From Lineus longissimus (lineage: Eukaryota; Nemertea; Pilidiophora; Heteronemertea; Lineidae), in contig NC_088321.1 of assembly GCF_910592395.1 (NCBI RefSeq), positions 2,974,001-3,038,000 on the forward strand: a stretch of DNA of 64,000 bases, in the 5' to 3' direction. Shown here piece by piece: positions 1 through 10,061 of the stretch. The notes beneath the pieces were generated by a model. It was given only the letters and a program-made list of their open reading frames with translations. It did no database searches and was not told where the DNA came from. Position numbers and translations under genes: made by a program. Within the stretch, counting starts at the first letter, position 1; every line of letters begins with the position of its first letter.

Positions 1-3000
1 AACATCATCATCGGGCTCCAGGACTGGCACACACCTCTGGACAGACCTTGTCCTGAACCCAGATTTCACCTTGACCTTCACATTCCTGACCTCCCCATCA
101 TCCCCTGGGTAGGTCTCCTCGATTCGGCCTAATTCCCACTGACCACGCACTGCACTGGGATCGACAAGCAGGACAACATCACCGGGACGCACCTTACGCC
201 CCTTGGCGAGCCACTTGGACCTTTTCTGTAAGGTGGGTAGGTATTCCCGAATGAACCTCAACCAGAACTGGTTGACCAAAGCCTGGGCAAACTCGAATCT
301 CTTGTGGAGATTTTTGGTGACTGCAAACGGTCCCTGAGGAGTCTCGGCTGACGCCCTACCAAGAAGAAAGTGATTAGGAGTCAGGGGTTGCAAGTCGTTT
401 GGGTCATTTGAACTGTAACCCAGCGGCCTAGAATTGACCAAGTTCTGAACTTCTGCGAACACAGTACTCATCTCGTTCCAAGTTAGATTCTGAGGACCAA
501 CCACTAACTTCAGACCTTTCTTGACCAACTTGATGAGTGATTCATAAAACCCACCCTGGTTGGGACTCAGCGGGGTGATGAAACGCCACTTCACCTTGTG
601 GAGGGCAGCAAAACCCTCGAATTGCTTACGCCCCTCCTCCACAAGTTTTTTTAACTCTTTCTCGGTGCTGACAAATGAACTTCCATTATCAGAAATAATG
701 GTTGAAGGCCACCCATGATGGGAGACAAACCTTCTCAATGCATGAAGGAAGGCTTGGGTGGACAGGTTTTCCACAATCTCAAGGTGAATCGCTCTGACAG
801 TAGCACAGGTGAAGATAGCCCCCCAGGCCTTTGTCACCTTATTACGCCCACACTTCAAGAGAAAGGGACCAAACAGGTCCAAGCCAGTTGTACTGTAGAC
901 AGGAGCAAACAACTGAAGACGTTCCAAAGGAAGGTCTGCCATCCAAGGGACCAGGGGAGATTTCCTACACTTCCTGCAGACAACACAGTCTCGAACTATC
1001 AGACGTGCCATGGTCCGACCCTTCACAAACCAATACTTGCGGCGACTATGACACAGTGTACTCTCACACCCACAATGACCATTCTTCCAATGGACATCTC
1101 TCATCAACAACTTGGAAATGTGGTTCAAAGAGGGAAGGAGAAAGGGATGGTTTTCATCATAGGACAGAGGGGACTTGCGAAGACGACCCCCAACCCTGAG
1201 CATTCCCTCACTGTCTCGAAAGGGGGCGAGGTCCTTGCAGCGTGTATGCCAGTCAGTCAACTCCTCCTGGGCAGTAGAGATCCAGTATTTCTCAGCTTTC
1301 TCGCGTTCCCCCGGTTCGAGCTCTCCAGTCTTTCCATCTTCTTTCTTGACGTTGGCCTTGAGATTCCCAATGAAGCGAAGACAAAGGGCTGTCACCGTGA
1401 TGAGTCTGGGCCAACTCGAATAGGCGTAGCTCTTGATCGGTGGGACAATCTTCACAACCGCTGAAGACATCTTGGGAAATTCTCGGTCTGGTTTCTTCTC
1501 GCTATCCACATCAGCTAACTTCAGTGATGTCTGGTCTGGCCAATGCATCTCTCCCCTTTTCAGGAAATCCGGTCCTTCAATCCAACGACCTGTCATCTCA
1601 TCTGGCCTGAGTCCTCTGGTAAGATCATCTGCTGGATTTAGGGCTGTGGGCACATACTTCCATAACGAGGGATCCCAGGTGGACTGAATCTCAGCAACGC
1701 GTACGCCAACAAATTGTTTCAAAGAGAGCGACTCAGACTTCACCCAATGAAGAACTATCTGAGAATCAGACCACAAATGAACATCAGGCTTGGTGCGCAA
1801 CTCAGTATGGATGGTCTTGGCAAGACGGGAACCAATGAGAGCCGCCATCAACTCAAGGCGCGGCACCGTAGTCTGGTGTAGCGGGGCCACCCTTGCCTTT
1901 GACGAGTACAGACGGACACTAATGCCATCTGGCATTGGCCACAACATGTAGCCGCAGGCACCATATGCATGGAGGCTGGCGTCAACAAACACATGAAGTT
2001 GGGGTTGTCCCAACGCGTCTACAGGCTTGACAGACCTGGGGATGACAACAGACGTTTCTAGCCGCTTGAAATCCGCGAAAATCTTGCTCCACCTCTTTAC
2101 CTGGTCCGGTGGTAGATTGGTGTCCCAACCAAGTTCCTTGATTCTCCAGATATCTTGCATAGCAATCTTGGCTGTGACCGTGACAGGGGTCGCCAGACCA
2201 AGAGGATCAAACAGGGTAGACATGTATGACAGCACCAACCTCTTCGTCAGAGACTCAGAAGGGGGGTCCTTGACCCGGAAATGAATCATATCAGACTTAT
2301 GATTCCAGGAGACACCAAGAGTCTTGACGCTATCACCACCACCTCCGAAGTCAACAGACTCACCAACACATGCCTCAGACTTCTGACTCATTGACTCCCT
2401 ACCAGCCAAGTTACTATACCAGATCTTGATTCCAAACTTCCCAGTGTCCAGGATCTCGTCCAGATCACCCATCCTGCCCTTGGCCTGGCTCGTCTGTTCG
2501 CACGAATGGATCAAATCATCCATATACCGGTCTCGCTTCAGGATCTGGGCTGCATCGGGGTGGGATGTCTCGTGGCGTTCCGCGATCTTCAGCATCACCA
2601 GGCTTGCCATATCAGGGGAAGACTTGTCACCAAAGGCCACCCTGGTAAGTTTGTAGATCTCTGGCTCTCTCGTGTCATCTAGATTCCTCCATAGGAAACG
2701 ATGAACTTCGGTGTCTTCAGGTTTTAGTCTTATCTGCAAGAACATTTTGGAGATATCCCCCACAATAGCGATCAAGTCCTCACGGAACCTGAGCAGCACC
2801 CCCAACAAATTGCCAATCAAGTTGGGTCCCTTGTAAAGGAAGGAATTCAGGGAGACACCTTGGAACCTAGACGCTGGATCAAAGACAATCCTCAGTGGGG
2901 TGCTGGGCTTATCAGGACGGTACACCCCATGGTGTGGAAGGTAATATAACGGTCTCTTGTCAGTCTCTCGGGGCCCTGCCTTGACAGCCCAACCCTTGTC

Positions 3001-5499
3001 AAGGTATTCTTGCACAGCATGATTGTACAAAGAGGCTTTGTCAGAGTCTCGGGACAAGCTCTTCTCAAGGGAGTACAGTCTTTTCTCAGCAAGACTGTAG
3101 TTGTCAGGCAAGAGACAAGGATCTCTTCTCCAAGGCAGACCGATCATGTAGCGATCGCCATCATGGCTGACAGAGCTTTCCAGAAGCTCCAGAGCCTTAC
3201 GGTCTTCTGATGACATGGGCTCAATGGGACAAGAACAGCTTGGGGCTCTAACTCCCAACACTTCAAGATCATACAGGTCGGACATAGACGGGGCAAGTTT
3301 TCTGACAAGATTGACTGACACCCGCTTAGGAGCCTTTCCTTCAGCCCCTATGACATACCATCCAAGTGGGACTCGTTTTGCAACAGGTTCAAAATCCAAG
3401 CCTCGCCTAACTTCCTCTTCAGAGTGTAGGTGACTATACTGAACCCCCAGGATGAGATCAATTGGACCCCCAGGATGAGACAAGTCCAGATCACTGAGAT
3501 GGGAGAAAGAGCACAAATAGTCCTCATTCAAGGGAGGAACCCCGGATACAGTGCAATCCATCTCATGGGCCTCGACCAGATGCTCTTCTCCCCCATCCAA
3601 GTGGGAAAGCCAGAATTTCAATCTACGACTGTTCTGTTGACTATGTGGGGAACCACCAACCACCAAAACCTCAACAGGCTCAATTCTACCTTGTAGGCCT
3701 AATCCCTTAGCAAAATCACTCCGCACAATATTGGTGGTCGACCCTGAATCCAGCAAAACATTGCCCTCCTTCACCCTGCCATTCTCAGACCTGAACAAAA
3801 CTCTAACCACAGGCAAGATGCCACCTTTGTCAAGAGCAGCCTTGGCGACACCAACAGTAGGCCTGGAAGAATCTGTAGCAGGAGGATCTGGCCGAGGACC
3901 GGGAGGTGGGGAATCTACATGAAGCAAGACATGATGCCACCTAGTGCAGCCACCTTTCCCACACTTTCTCTTCCCCCTACAATCCTGTGAACGATGGCCC
4001 TTGATGAGGCAGGAATAACACAGGTTATGAGTCTTAGCAAGATTCTGACGCTCAGAGATTGAATTGCTGACAAAGGTGGGGCACTCGGGAACCTTGTGTG
4101 GCTCCGAGCAAATATAGCATTCTAAAACTTTGTCCCTCACTGCCTGTGCAGCAAAGGAGCGCCTGTCATGCTTACCACTGCCACTATTGCCACTGTTGCT
4201 ACCATAATTACCCTTGGTCTCTGTCGAGCGTAGGTCACCGAAATCTGGGTCGCATTTTGCCCGGACTTTCTTGCGCAGGAATTCAGACAGGTCCAAGATG
4301 GTCGGCGCACGCGTGGGGTCTCTTTCACGGATTCTGGCAACTGCGTCTTGCCACCGGTCAATCAAGTAGTCTGGGAGGCGCTGGACGACAAGGCGAAGAG
4401 TTGTGACGGCATTCACATCGGCAAAGTACTGTAGTCGCTGTAAACCTGCAATAACATTGATAACATCAATAGAGTAATCACGAAGAGAGTCCTTGGAATT
4501 GTCTATTTTCTTGCCCTTGATGATCTTATCAATAAAAGCACGAGCAATTACGCTGCGTGCCCCAAATTGATCCTTAAGCTGTTTCAAGGCTGTGGCATAC
4601 ATGACACCCGAGCAGCCAAGGCCTGCTATCAGACGCTCGGCATCACCGGACAGGTGCATCCTTAATTGGGCAAGTCGGGCATCATCCTTCAGGTGAGGCT
4701 TATCATGAATGTGTAGCTTAAAGCTGTCCATAAAGTCAACGTAATCGACAGGTTTACCACTGAACGACTTCAACTTTAGGGTTGGGATGTCCCGACCGGC
4801 TTCGATCCGATATAATGCCGCGGCGACGGTCAAGTCCACAGAACTACTTGGCAGGACGGTTTCACGAAACTCCACCAACTCGTCGATCCATGAGTCGAAG
4901 GCTGGAACCGGATCCACCGATGTGGCGAAGACGGGAGACGGCATCGAGGACACTGTCGAACTCATTATCAGAGGGTGGTGAGCCAACGATATCGGCACAC
5001 TGGAGGTCGGCAACGTAGCAGGAGTCAGTGTGCTACCAGCACCACGAGGCATGGCGGCAGAGACAGGAAGCCCCAGGGTGGGCACGGAAGTCGAAGTTGC
5101 AGGACTCGATGATGTTACTGCCGCTGCACCGAAACTAGTAACAGTACCTGTGCTGGTCCCTGCTACAGGTGCAGAGGTCAACGTTGGAGCAGTCTTCGGC
5201 TTTTCTTTCTTCTTTCGATGTTCAGAGGCTTCGTCAAGGAAGTTGTAATAGGAGTCGATAAGATCTGCCTCCCAATGAATGAAATTGCCTGCGTCAGTGG
5301 ATGTCTCATCCACCAGTGATATCATTGAGGTATTGATATCGCATGCCTCACGAAAATCTTTTCCTAAGGCATCCAGTTCATTTTCCAGGCGTAGTAACGT
5401 CACGGTGTCGTTGTTAATAGCCTCTTTTAACCGATTGATGGTGCGGGTGCACCGTCCTCTCAACGACTTTCTCTTTGTCTTGAGCTCCTCGAGAGCCAT
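1..5499 (-). CDS. BEL/Pao LTR-retrotransposon Gag-Pol polyprotein, open, 3' end beyond window
   Basis: Capsid, protease, reverse transcriptase, RNase H and integrase are encoded in one minus-strand frame with no stop over 1,833 codons. The start is the first ATG after an upstream stop near 5617. Domains in order: Gag with a Ser/Thr/Ala-rich linker (about residues 60-180). Zinc knuckles follow at C461-x2-C464-x3-H468-x4-C473 and C494-x2-C497-x4-H-x4-C. The aspartic protease has DSG at D584, and the RT has YMDD at 992-995. RNase H starts with 'FVDAS' (D1173). The integrase has an HHCC-like region and the triad D1541, D1604 (SDNG) and E1653. A DUF5641-like tail (about 1720-1833) carries the 'PGDVVLL' type of motif. 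Domain order and size match BEL/Pao, not Gypsy or Copia. Continuous reading through every catalytic motif suggests a young copy. The stop codon and 3' LTR would lie left of the window. Confidence 0.93.
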   Translation of the reverse strand, partial: MALEELKTKRKSLRGRCTRTINRLKEAINNDTVTLLRLENELDALGKDFREACDINTSMISLVDETSTDAGNFIHWEADLIDSYYNFLDEASEHRKKKEKPKTAPTLTSAPVAGTSTGTVTSFGAAAVTSSSPATSTSVPTLGLPVSAAMPRGAGSTLTPATLPTSSVPISLAHHPLIMSSTVSSMPSPVFATSVDPVPAFDSWIDELVEFRETVLPSSSVDLTVAAALYRIEAGRDIPTLKLKSFSGKPVDYVDFMDSFKLHIHDKPHLKDDARLAQLRMHLSGDAERLIAGLGCSGVMYATALKQLKDQFGARSVIARAFIDKIIKGKKIDNSKDSLRDYSIDVINVIAGLQRLQYFADVNAVTTLRLVVQRLPDYLIDRWQDAVARIRERDPTRAPTILDLSEFLRKKVRAKCDPDFGDLRSTETKGNYGSNSGNSGSGKHDRRSFAAQAVRDKVLECYICSEPHKVPECPTFVSNSISERQNLAKTHNLCYSCLIKGHRSQDCRGKRKCGKGGCTRWHHVLLHVDSPPPGPRPDPPATDSSRPTVGVAKAALDKGGILPVVRVLFRSENGRVKEGNVLLDSGSTTNIVRSDFAKGLGLQGRIEPVEVLVVGGSPHSQQNSRRLKFWLSHLDGGEEHLVEAHEMDCTVSGVPPLNEDYLCSFSHLSDLDLSHPGGPIDLILGVQYSHLHSEEEVRRGLDFEPVAKRVPLGWYVIGAEGKAPKRVSVNLVRKLAPSMSDLYDLEVLGVRAPSCSCPIEPMSSEDRKALELLESSVSHDGDRYMIGLPWRRDPCLLPDNYSLAEKRLYSLEKSLSRDSDKASLYNHAVQEYLDKGWAVKAGPRETDKRPLYYLPHHGVYRPDKPSTPLRIVFDPASRFQGVSLNSFLYKGPNLIGNLLGVLLRFREDLIAIVGDISKMFLQIRLKPEDTEVHRFLWRNLDDTREPEIYKLTRVAFGDKSSPDMASLVMLKIAERHETSHPDAAQILKRDRYMDDLIHSCEQTSQAKGRMGDLDEILDTGKFGIKIWYSNLAGRESMSQKSEACVGESVDFGGGGDSVKTLGVSWNHKSDMIHFRVKDPPSESLTKRLVLSYMSTLFDPLGLATPVTVTAKIAMQDIWRIKELGWDTNLPPDQVKRWSKIFADFKRLETSVVIPRSVKPVDALGQPQLHVFVDASLHAYGACGYMLWPMPDGISVRLYSSKARVAPLHQTTVPRLELMAALIGSRLAKTIHTELRTKPDVHLWSDSQIVLHWVKSESLSLKQFVGVRVAEIQSTWDPSLWKYVPTALNPADDLTRGLRPDEMTGRWIEGPDFLKRGEMHWPDQTSLKLADVDSEKKPDREFPKMSSAVVKIVPPIKSYAYSSWPRLITVTALCLRFIGNLKANVKKEDGKTGELEPGEREKAEKYWISTAQEELTDWHTRCKDLAPFRDSEGMLRVGGRLRKSPLSYDENHPFLLPSLNHISKLLMRDVHWKNGHCGCESTLCHSRRKYWFVKGRTMARLIVRDCVVCRKCRKSPLVPWMADLPLERLQLFAPVYSTTGLDLFGPFLLKCGRNKVTKAWGAIFTCATVRAIHLEIVENLSTQAFLHALRRFVSHHGWPSTIISDNGSSFVSTEKELKKLVEEGRKQFEGFAALHKVKWRFITPLSPNQGGFYESLIKLVKKGLKLVVGPQNLTWNEMSTVFAEVQNLVNSRPLGYSSNDPNDLQPLTPNHFLLGRASAETPQGPFAVTKNLHKRFEFAQALVNQFWLRFIREYLPTLQKRSKWLAKGRKVRPGDVVLLVDPSAVRGQWELGRIEETYPGDDGEVRNVKVKVKSGFRTRSVQRCVPVLEPDDDV

Positions 5500-5536
5500 C
5501 TCACCAGTCGGGTCGTAGACGTACAAAACGAGAAAC

Positions 5537-6140
5537 TGTGGTGCGGGTATGGCTTCAGACAGGATCAGGAAATAAACCAAGAGCCGAGTAACTTTTGATA
5601 AATCTTTGTTGTTGAATCATCAAATTGAATTGTTTCTGGAAATACAAGAATGCAAATGGTCTTACAAAAATGTCTTCACTTAACACTGAGAAATCAATAC
5701 GCTGCTGTGAGATCACCCAGGAGACGTCCTCCACATACATTAGTACACCTACAATGCACTGCCTGTACACGGACACATGCACCGAAGTGCGCTCGCAACA
5801 GCCTGACAGAGCACAAACAGCGACCAATACAGGCCCAAATTCTCGGGTCCACAGCTTACAACGATTACTCAAATGGGGCATGGGAGATCTATACATCATC
5901 ATTTACCTCGTTTATAAATGCTCTTGGCCTAAACATGAGCACGAAAGGGAGAAACTCCCACGAAAAAGACGAAAGGTCCGCAAGGACATTTCTCAAAGAT
6001 ACAAAAAAGGCGAAAGCGCTGACGTCACAACTCCGAAGCGGAAAAGAGGGCGCATCTCAAACTAACGCGCGCGAAATTCAAATTGGCCGTAAAACAATCA
6101 CACGCGGAACTCGCGATTTAAACATTGGGTTTCAATAACA
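5537..6140 (-). promoter_or_regulatory. Probable 5' LTR and promoter of the BEL/Pao element
   Basis: The roughly 600 bases upstream of the polyprotein lack a coherent reading frame. They carry a TATAAA box on the minus strand (plus positions 5911-5916), suitably placed to transcribe the element. A TGT...ACA pair at about 6140 (5' end) and 5537 (3' end) would fit the usual BEL LTR termini, but I cannot confirm it because the 3' LTR is outside the window. No convincing tRNA primer-binding site was found. The boundaries are inferred. Confidence 0.45.
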
Positions 6141-6149
6141 TTCAAAACA

Positions 6150-6660
6150 GTCCCTGCCATAAAAATTTCATCAAAAACAATTTGCTAATAAGCAGGCTAT
6201 TGCACTTCTTACTTTTTCTGTTTTGGCCCCCTGGTGGCAAAGTCAAGAATCAGATCAGGCTGAAATTCAGCACCAGAGGTTATCTGATATAGGGGGTTAT
6301 ATGTACCAAGTTTCAAGCTCATAGCTTTGGTGGTTGAGAAACGTGCCATAGTTACACTCAAACGGCCAATTCACGCCATTTGACCTCTGCGACCTTGAAA
6401 AGTAAATCAAATTAAAAACCCGTAAGATAAATGATGTATCCTTGCTATGAGTACCTACCACAAAAGTTTTATCGAAAACAAGTCACTAATAAGCGAGATA
6501 TCACACTTTTTAGATATCCACATTTGGCCCCCTTGTGGCCAAGTAGAGAATCAGATCGGACAGAAATTTAGTGTCACGGGTCATCTGACCTAGGGGGTCA
6601 TGTGTACAAAGTTTTAAGTTCATAGGCCTCGCGGTTAAAAAACGTGCTACTGTTTTTGAA
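6150..6660. repeat. Two diverged direct repeats, 301-bp spacing
   Basis: Segments around 6170-6355 and 6470-6655 align at an offset of 301 bp. Shared words include 'ggcccccttgtggc'/'ggccccctggtggc', 'agaatcagatc', 'tagggggt' and 'aaacgtgc'. The second copy runs directly into the (ACG)n tract. This looks like the body of a short non-autonomous repeat family with a microsatellite tail. No coding potential is seen. Confidence 0.7.
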
Positions 6661-6670
6661 CTAGGATACG

Positions 6671-6805
<135 letters not shown>

Positions 6806-7634
6806 CACTGCGGTATTGTATAGACTCCCCTACGGTGAGCCAAAAAGCATAACTTCACTTCACACTTTTCGGGGTTGAAAATGTACTCACGTAAATCACC
6901 AAAATTACATGCCAAATTCGCACATGGCCTGTTATTTCTCAAAGCTTGGAAGCTCAAATGTCTGAATGTAATGTATGCGCGTAATGTATACTCTCAGCAA
7001 GCGAATAGTTTTGATCGTCGGTTTTTGATACGAATCATTTCCTGTATGACCGTTACAAGCCGTTGTCTGAATATGATGTGAACCTGTTTATCGTTCAATG
7101 CTGCTCCCTGTGACGCTGTACCCGCAAATTTTCAATGAACAAAATGCTGATAATGACTTACACGGCTTGTTCGCATCGTAAACATAGTGGTACCCGGGTT
7201 AACTGTCTTTGCGTTTGGCCTAATTTTACAACGATTACTCCCCATGTAACCACGATCTAGGATGGACAGGCTGTGTATTATGAATAGGAAAAGTCACCTA
7301 GGGACCGTTGCGTAGAATACTTTTTTGGCGAAATATTGCGCAAAGTCCAGTAAGCCCAGGTAACTTGACATAATGCCGTAGGGCTTTTGAATGTTAGAGT
7401 AACACGGCCCACATAAAGCATTTTGAAAAAGTTGTGCTTGGAAAAAACACACGTCAGATAAGAGCGATGAATTAAAGAGATGGATGGAGCATGGTGAAAT
7501 GAAATACATGCCGTTGGGAGAATAGTAGGCAAGATCCTTCCAGTTGTAAAACTCGACTTGATGTTTAGATATACAAAATGATAATCACAAGATTTTTGTG
7601 AGCGCAGATAGATGGTAGTGGGAGAAGAACAACT
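6806..7634. other. Non-coding stretch, nothing recognised
   Basis: Only short frames without family resemblance on either strand, and no clear repeat structure beyond the end of the microsatellite element. Confidence 0.5.
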
Positions 7635-7996
7635 GACTCCTCAGCTTTAGCAGCGTTCGAGATCGATCAAGTGTCTTTTCCCTGGAAAGAAATTCCAAAC
7701 AGACGTTAACGACTCCCTTCCGTGGTATAACGTCGATCAACTATAAGAAGAGATGACTTCCCTCGGGACGAAATCACTGCTGTACATAAGCTACCCGAAA
7801 GAAAGTACCACCGCTCAAGAGTTAGCTATGACAGGACACTATGGAACGATGTCATCAAAGAGGCGAATAGCTTGTACGGCACAGAATCACCATGCTGGTC
7901 AATATGCGTACTACAAAATGCTATAGCGCTGGCATGCCGCAATCTTGAGTTTATCGCGAAAGTTTTGTTCGTGTGCCTCAGTCTCATCTCAAACTA
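7635..7996 (+). other. Unassigned open frame, no ATG at its start
   Basis: About 120 codons are open between a TGA and a TAA. The middle is rich in charged residues and includes 'KRDDFPRDEI' and 'YDRTLWNDVIKEAN'. It begins without an ATG, and possible acceptor-type AGs lie at its left edge. It could therefore be a remnant exon or element fragment. A second frame follows at 8016-8243 (75 codons, containing 'FFDDPRGQCVAPRD'). I do not recognise either, and chance cannot be excluded. Confidence 0.25.
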
Positions 7997-8783
7997 ACTT
8001 TAGTAGAGGACTTCTGTGATAAACAAAAGTGCGAACTGTAAGTCTCGTGATTGGTATGACGCTAAGGAGGAGCCATCCATTCCCGTCGCCGAACGAATTA
8101 GACGAAGTTATATTCATTTGTTGAACACGGTTGCTATATACAATGTCCTGGATGCTGAAAACTTCTTTGACGACCCACGAGGACAATGCGTAGCACCAAG
8201 GGATATCCTTATTGCAATAAGCAACCAGACGCATGCCAGTTGATCCACACGAGATTAAGGCCAGACAGGTAATGCCAGATTTTTATAGTCCAAATTTAAC
8301 CATAATTATTGGATGCATAATCAATATAGAAAGGAAGAAAAAAAGAAGCATTTCACGTACTTTGCCAGCTTTCCACCGCTGTACTGCTCTCATATCTATA
8401 GTTCCATAGTCAACAATATCAGAAAGGATGTTGTTTAAAATTGTTTCAGTCAAGAGGATTTCAATTAGGATTTATAAGGCAAGTTGATATTCATTTAGTT
8501 CCAATGTTCCAGGCCGTTCTATATTTGCACGACGAAGAAAAGACTTGAGCACGAAGTGATGGAGGCCGTTCATGTCGACACGACTAGCTAGGGACAGTCA
8601 AGTAAACAGTACGAGTATCTTGCATGGCCCACTTCAGACAAGAACAATGATATCCGAGGTATGATCAGGCAACCTGTGAATGCTTTGCATTTATTCTCCA
8701 AGTAAATGCCTAAAACAGTTAACATGGTTTTTCAAGTGATGTCCATGCAGTTTTTTTCTGATCGGGGTAACATGTTTACAGAG

Positions 8784-8938
8784 CAAAGACGAAGTTGAAG
8801 GGAAGGCTTCTCTGGACCTAATGCTGCAGCCAGAGGAGCACAGCCTTTACTTAAAATCCGTTATCGCAGCAATGAATCTCAAATACCAGCGCACAAACGT
8901 CTCGGTATCTAAGATCCATGTAATCCAAGGACAATGAT
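8784..8938 (+). other. Unassigned short open frame
   Basis: A roughly 50-codon frame starts after 'gtttacag', which resembles a splice acceptor, and ends at a TGA. It contains 'LDLMLQPEEHSLYLKS' and is moderately hydrophilic. No family is recognised. It may be an exon fragment of the same decayed locus as the frames at 7635-8243. Confidence 0.2.
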
Positions 8939-9308
8939 ATACAATAACAGCCTCATCCTAATTCATTGCGCCTCCGCCAATTTCTGACGCAAGGTTGGAT
9001 TGTAGCTACGTTTTCAATACGTTGACCGGATCGATCGACCACCAAAATATCTCGAAATCTCGCAGGGAGGCTTTTGGTTTTCCCAGGCTGATGCAATAAA
9101 TGATTACATTGACAATACCATCCCCTGCCAACCAACGTATTAGCAAAATTGTCGCTTTTTGAAAAGTAACGAAGAGTGCATTATCATTGATCATGCAGAA
9201 CTTTATGGATGGTTGCCGATTTTAATACGTGCAGAAATATCAAATTCCTTGAAGTGCTGTTTGCCGCAATTGTGTGAAACGTATCTTTACTGTAAACACT
9301 CTAAATAA

Positions 9309-9684
9309 CCCTTGAATTTCGGCAAACGGGCAACGGCTCTCTACGAGGTATTTGCCAGAAAATTTGGTAGTTTTCATACAAAAGATCAAGGCAGAATATC
9401 CAAATCATGTTTTATTAATTACGTAAATGGTTACAGAATCAACATACTGGGAACGTATCCTCTTGTGGTAGTTCATCAGGCTGCTTCTCATTTAAATGTC
9501 TTCTGACGACCTTTACACGAGTAAAAATGGTCCTGATGAAGGCCATGCTCATATATTGGTTACTCAGGTTACGTTTAGAGATGAGCTCATTTCAGCAGAC
9601 ATTGCACACATACTCTTTGTTCCTGTTGGCATCGGGTGTCCTACAAAAGAAGAAATAGACAGTGATCAAGCAATTGATATTTAG
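9309..9684 (+). other. Unassigned open frames
   Basis: Two adjacent frames (9312-9506 and 9496-9684) overlap by a few bases. The first includes 'FGSFHTKDQGRISKSC' and the second 'GPDEGHAHILVTQVTF'. They read as coherent sequence with no recognised domain. Splitting into two frames suggests decay if they were ever coding. Confidence 0.2.
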
Positions 9685-9817
9685 CAAGTAGTTTTAGGCT
9701 GACCTAGAGGAGTTGGGGTCATATAAATTTAATACGTCTGAATGATGAGAATCTAATTCCTGATATGTCTTCCTTTAGAGCAGCATTTTTATATCAATAT
9801 GAAATAAAATAACTCAC

Positions 9818-10061
9818 CTGCTGTGTCGTAGTTTATGGGAATCCATGTTTGTCTTGTTGGTAAACGATCTGTCACAGACTGGGCACTTGTGGCGCTGGAT
9901 GTAGATGTGACCACCAACATAATCCTCATTATTTGGGTTTCTTCGCCCTGATCCTCTGTGGCATTTTGTGACATATTCTCGACCTTCTTGCCGTGGTGCT
10001 TCGATGAGGTGGTGATGAAGTCCTTGCCTACTTCCATATGGTTTGCCACATTGATCGCACT
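9818..10061 (-). CDS. C2H2 zinc-finger exon (internal, partial)
   Basis: On the minus strand a frame runs from about 10061 to 9818 and ends at a strong splice donor, CAG|GTGAGT. It opens with 'CDQCGKPYG', whose second histidine is not in register. It ends with a canonical finger, 'HKCPVCDRSF' followed by H-x3-H (C-x2-C-x12-H-x3-H). Such fingers bind nucleic acid in nuclear proteins. The left part of the exon starts near a possible acceptor ('atggtag'). I found no neighbouring exons, so the gene identity, its start and the finger count are unknown. This is the only host-gene-like coding piece in the window. It could also belong to a transposon-encoded zinc-finger protein. Confidence 0.6.

Noticed and set aside
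715-3922. Several plus-strand frames of 60-249 codons
   Set aside because: They lie opposite the continuous BEL/Pao polyprotein on the minus strand, whose conserved motifs are clear. The plus frames have no recognisable content.
5555-6138. Frames of 115-162 codons on both strands
   Set aside because: They overlap each other within the probable LTR/promoter region and show no domain. A TATA box and lack of coding pattern fit regulatory DNA better.
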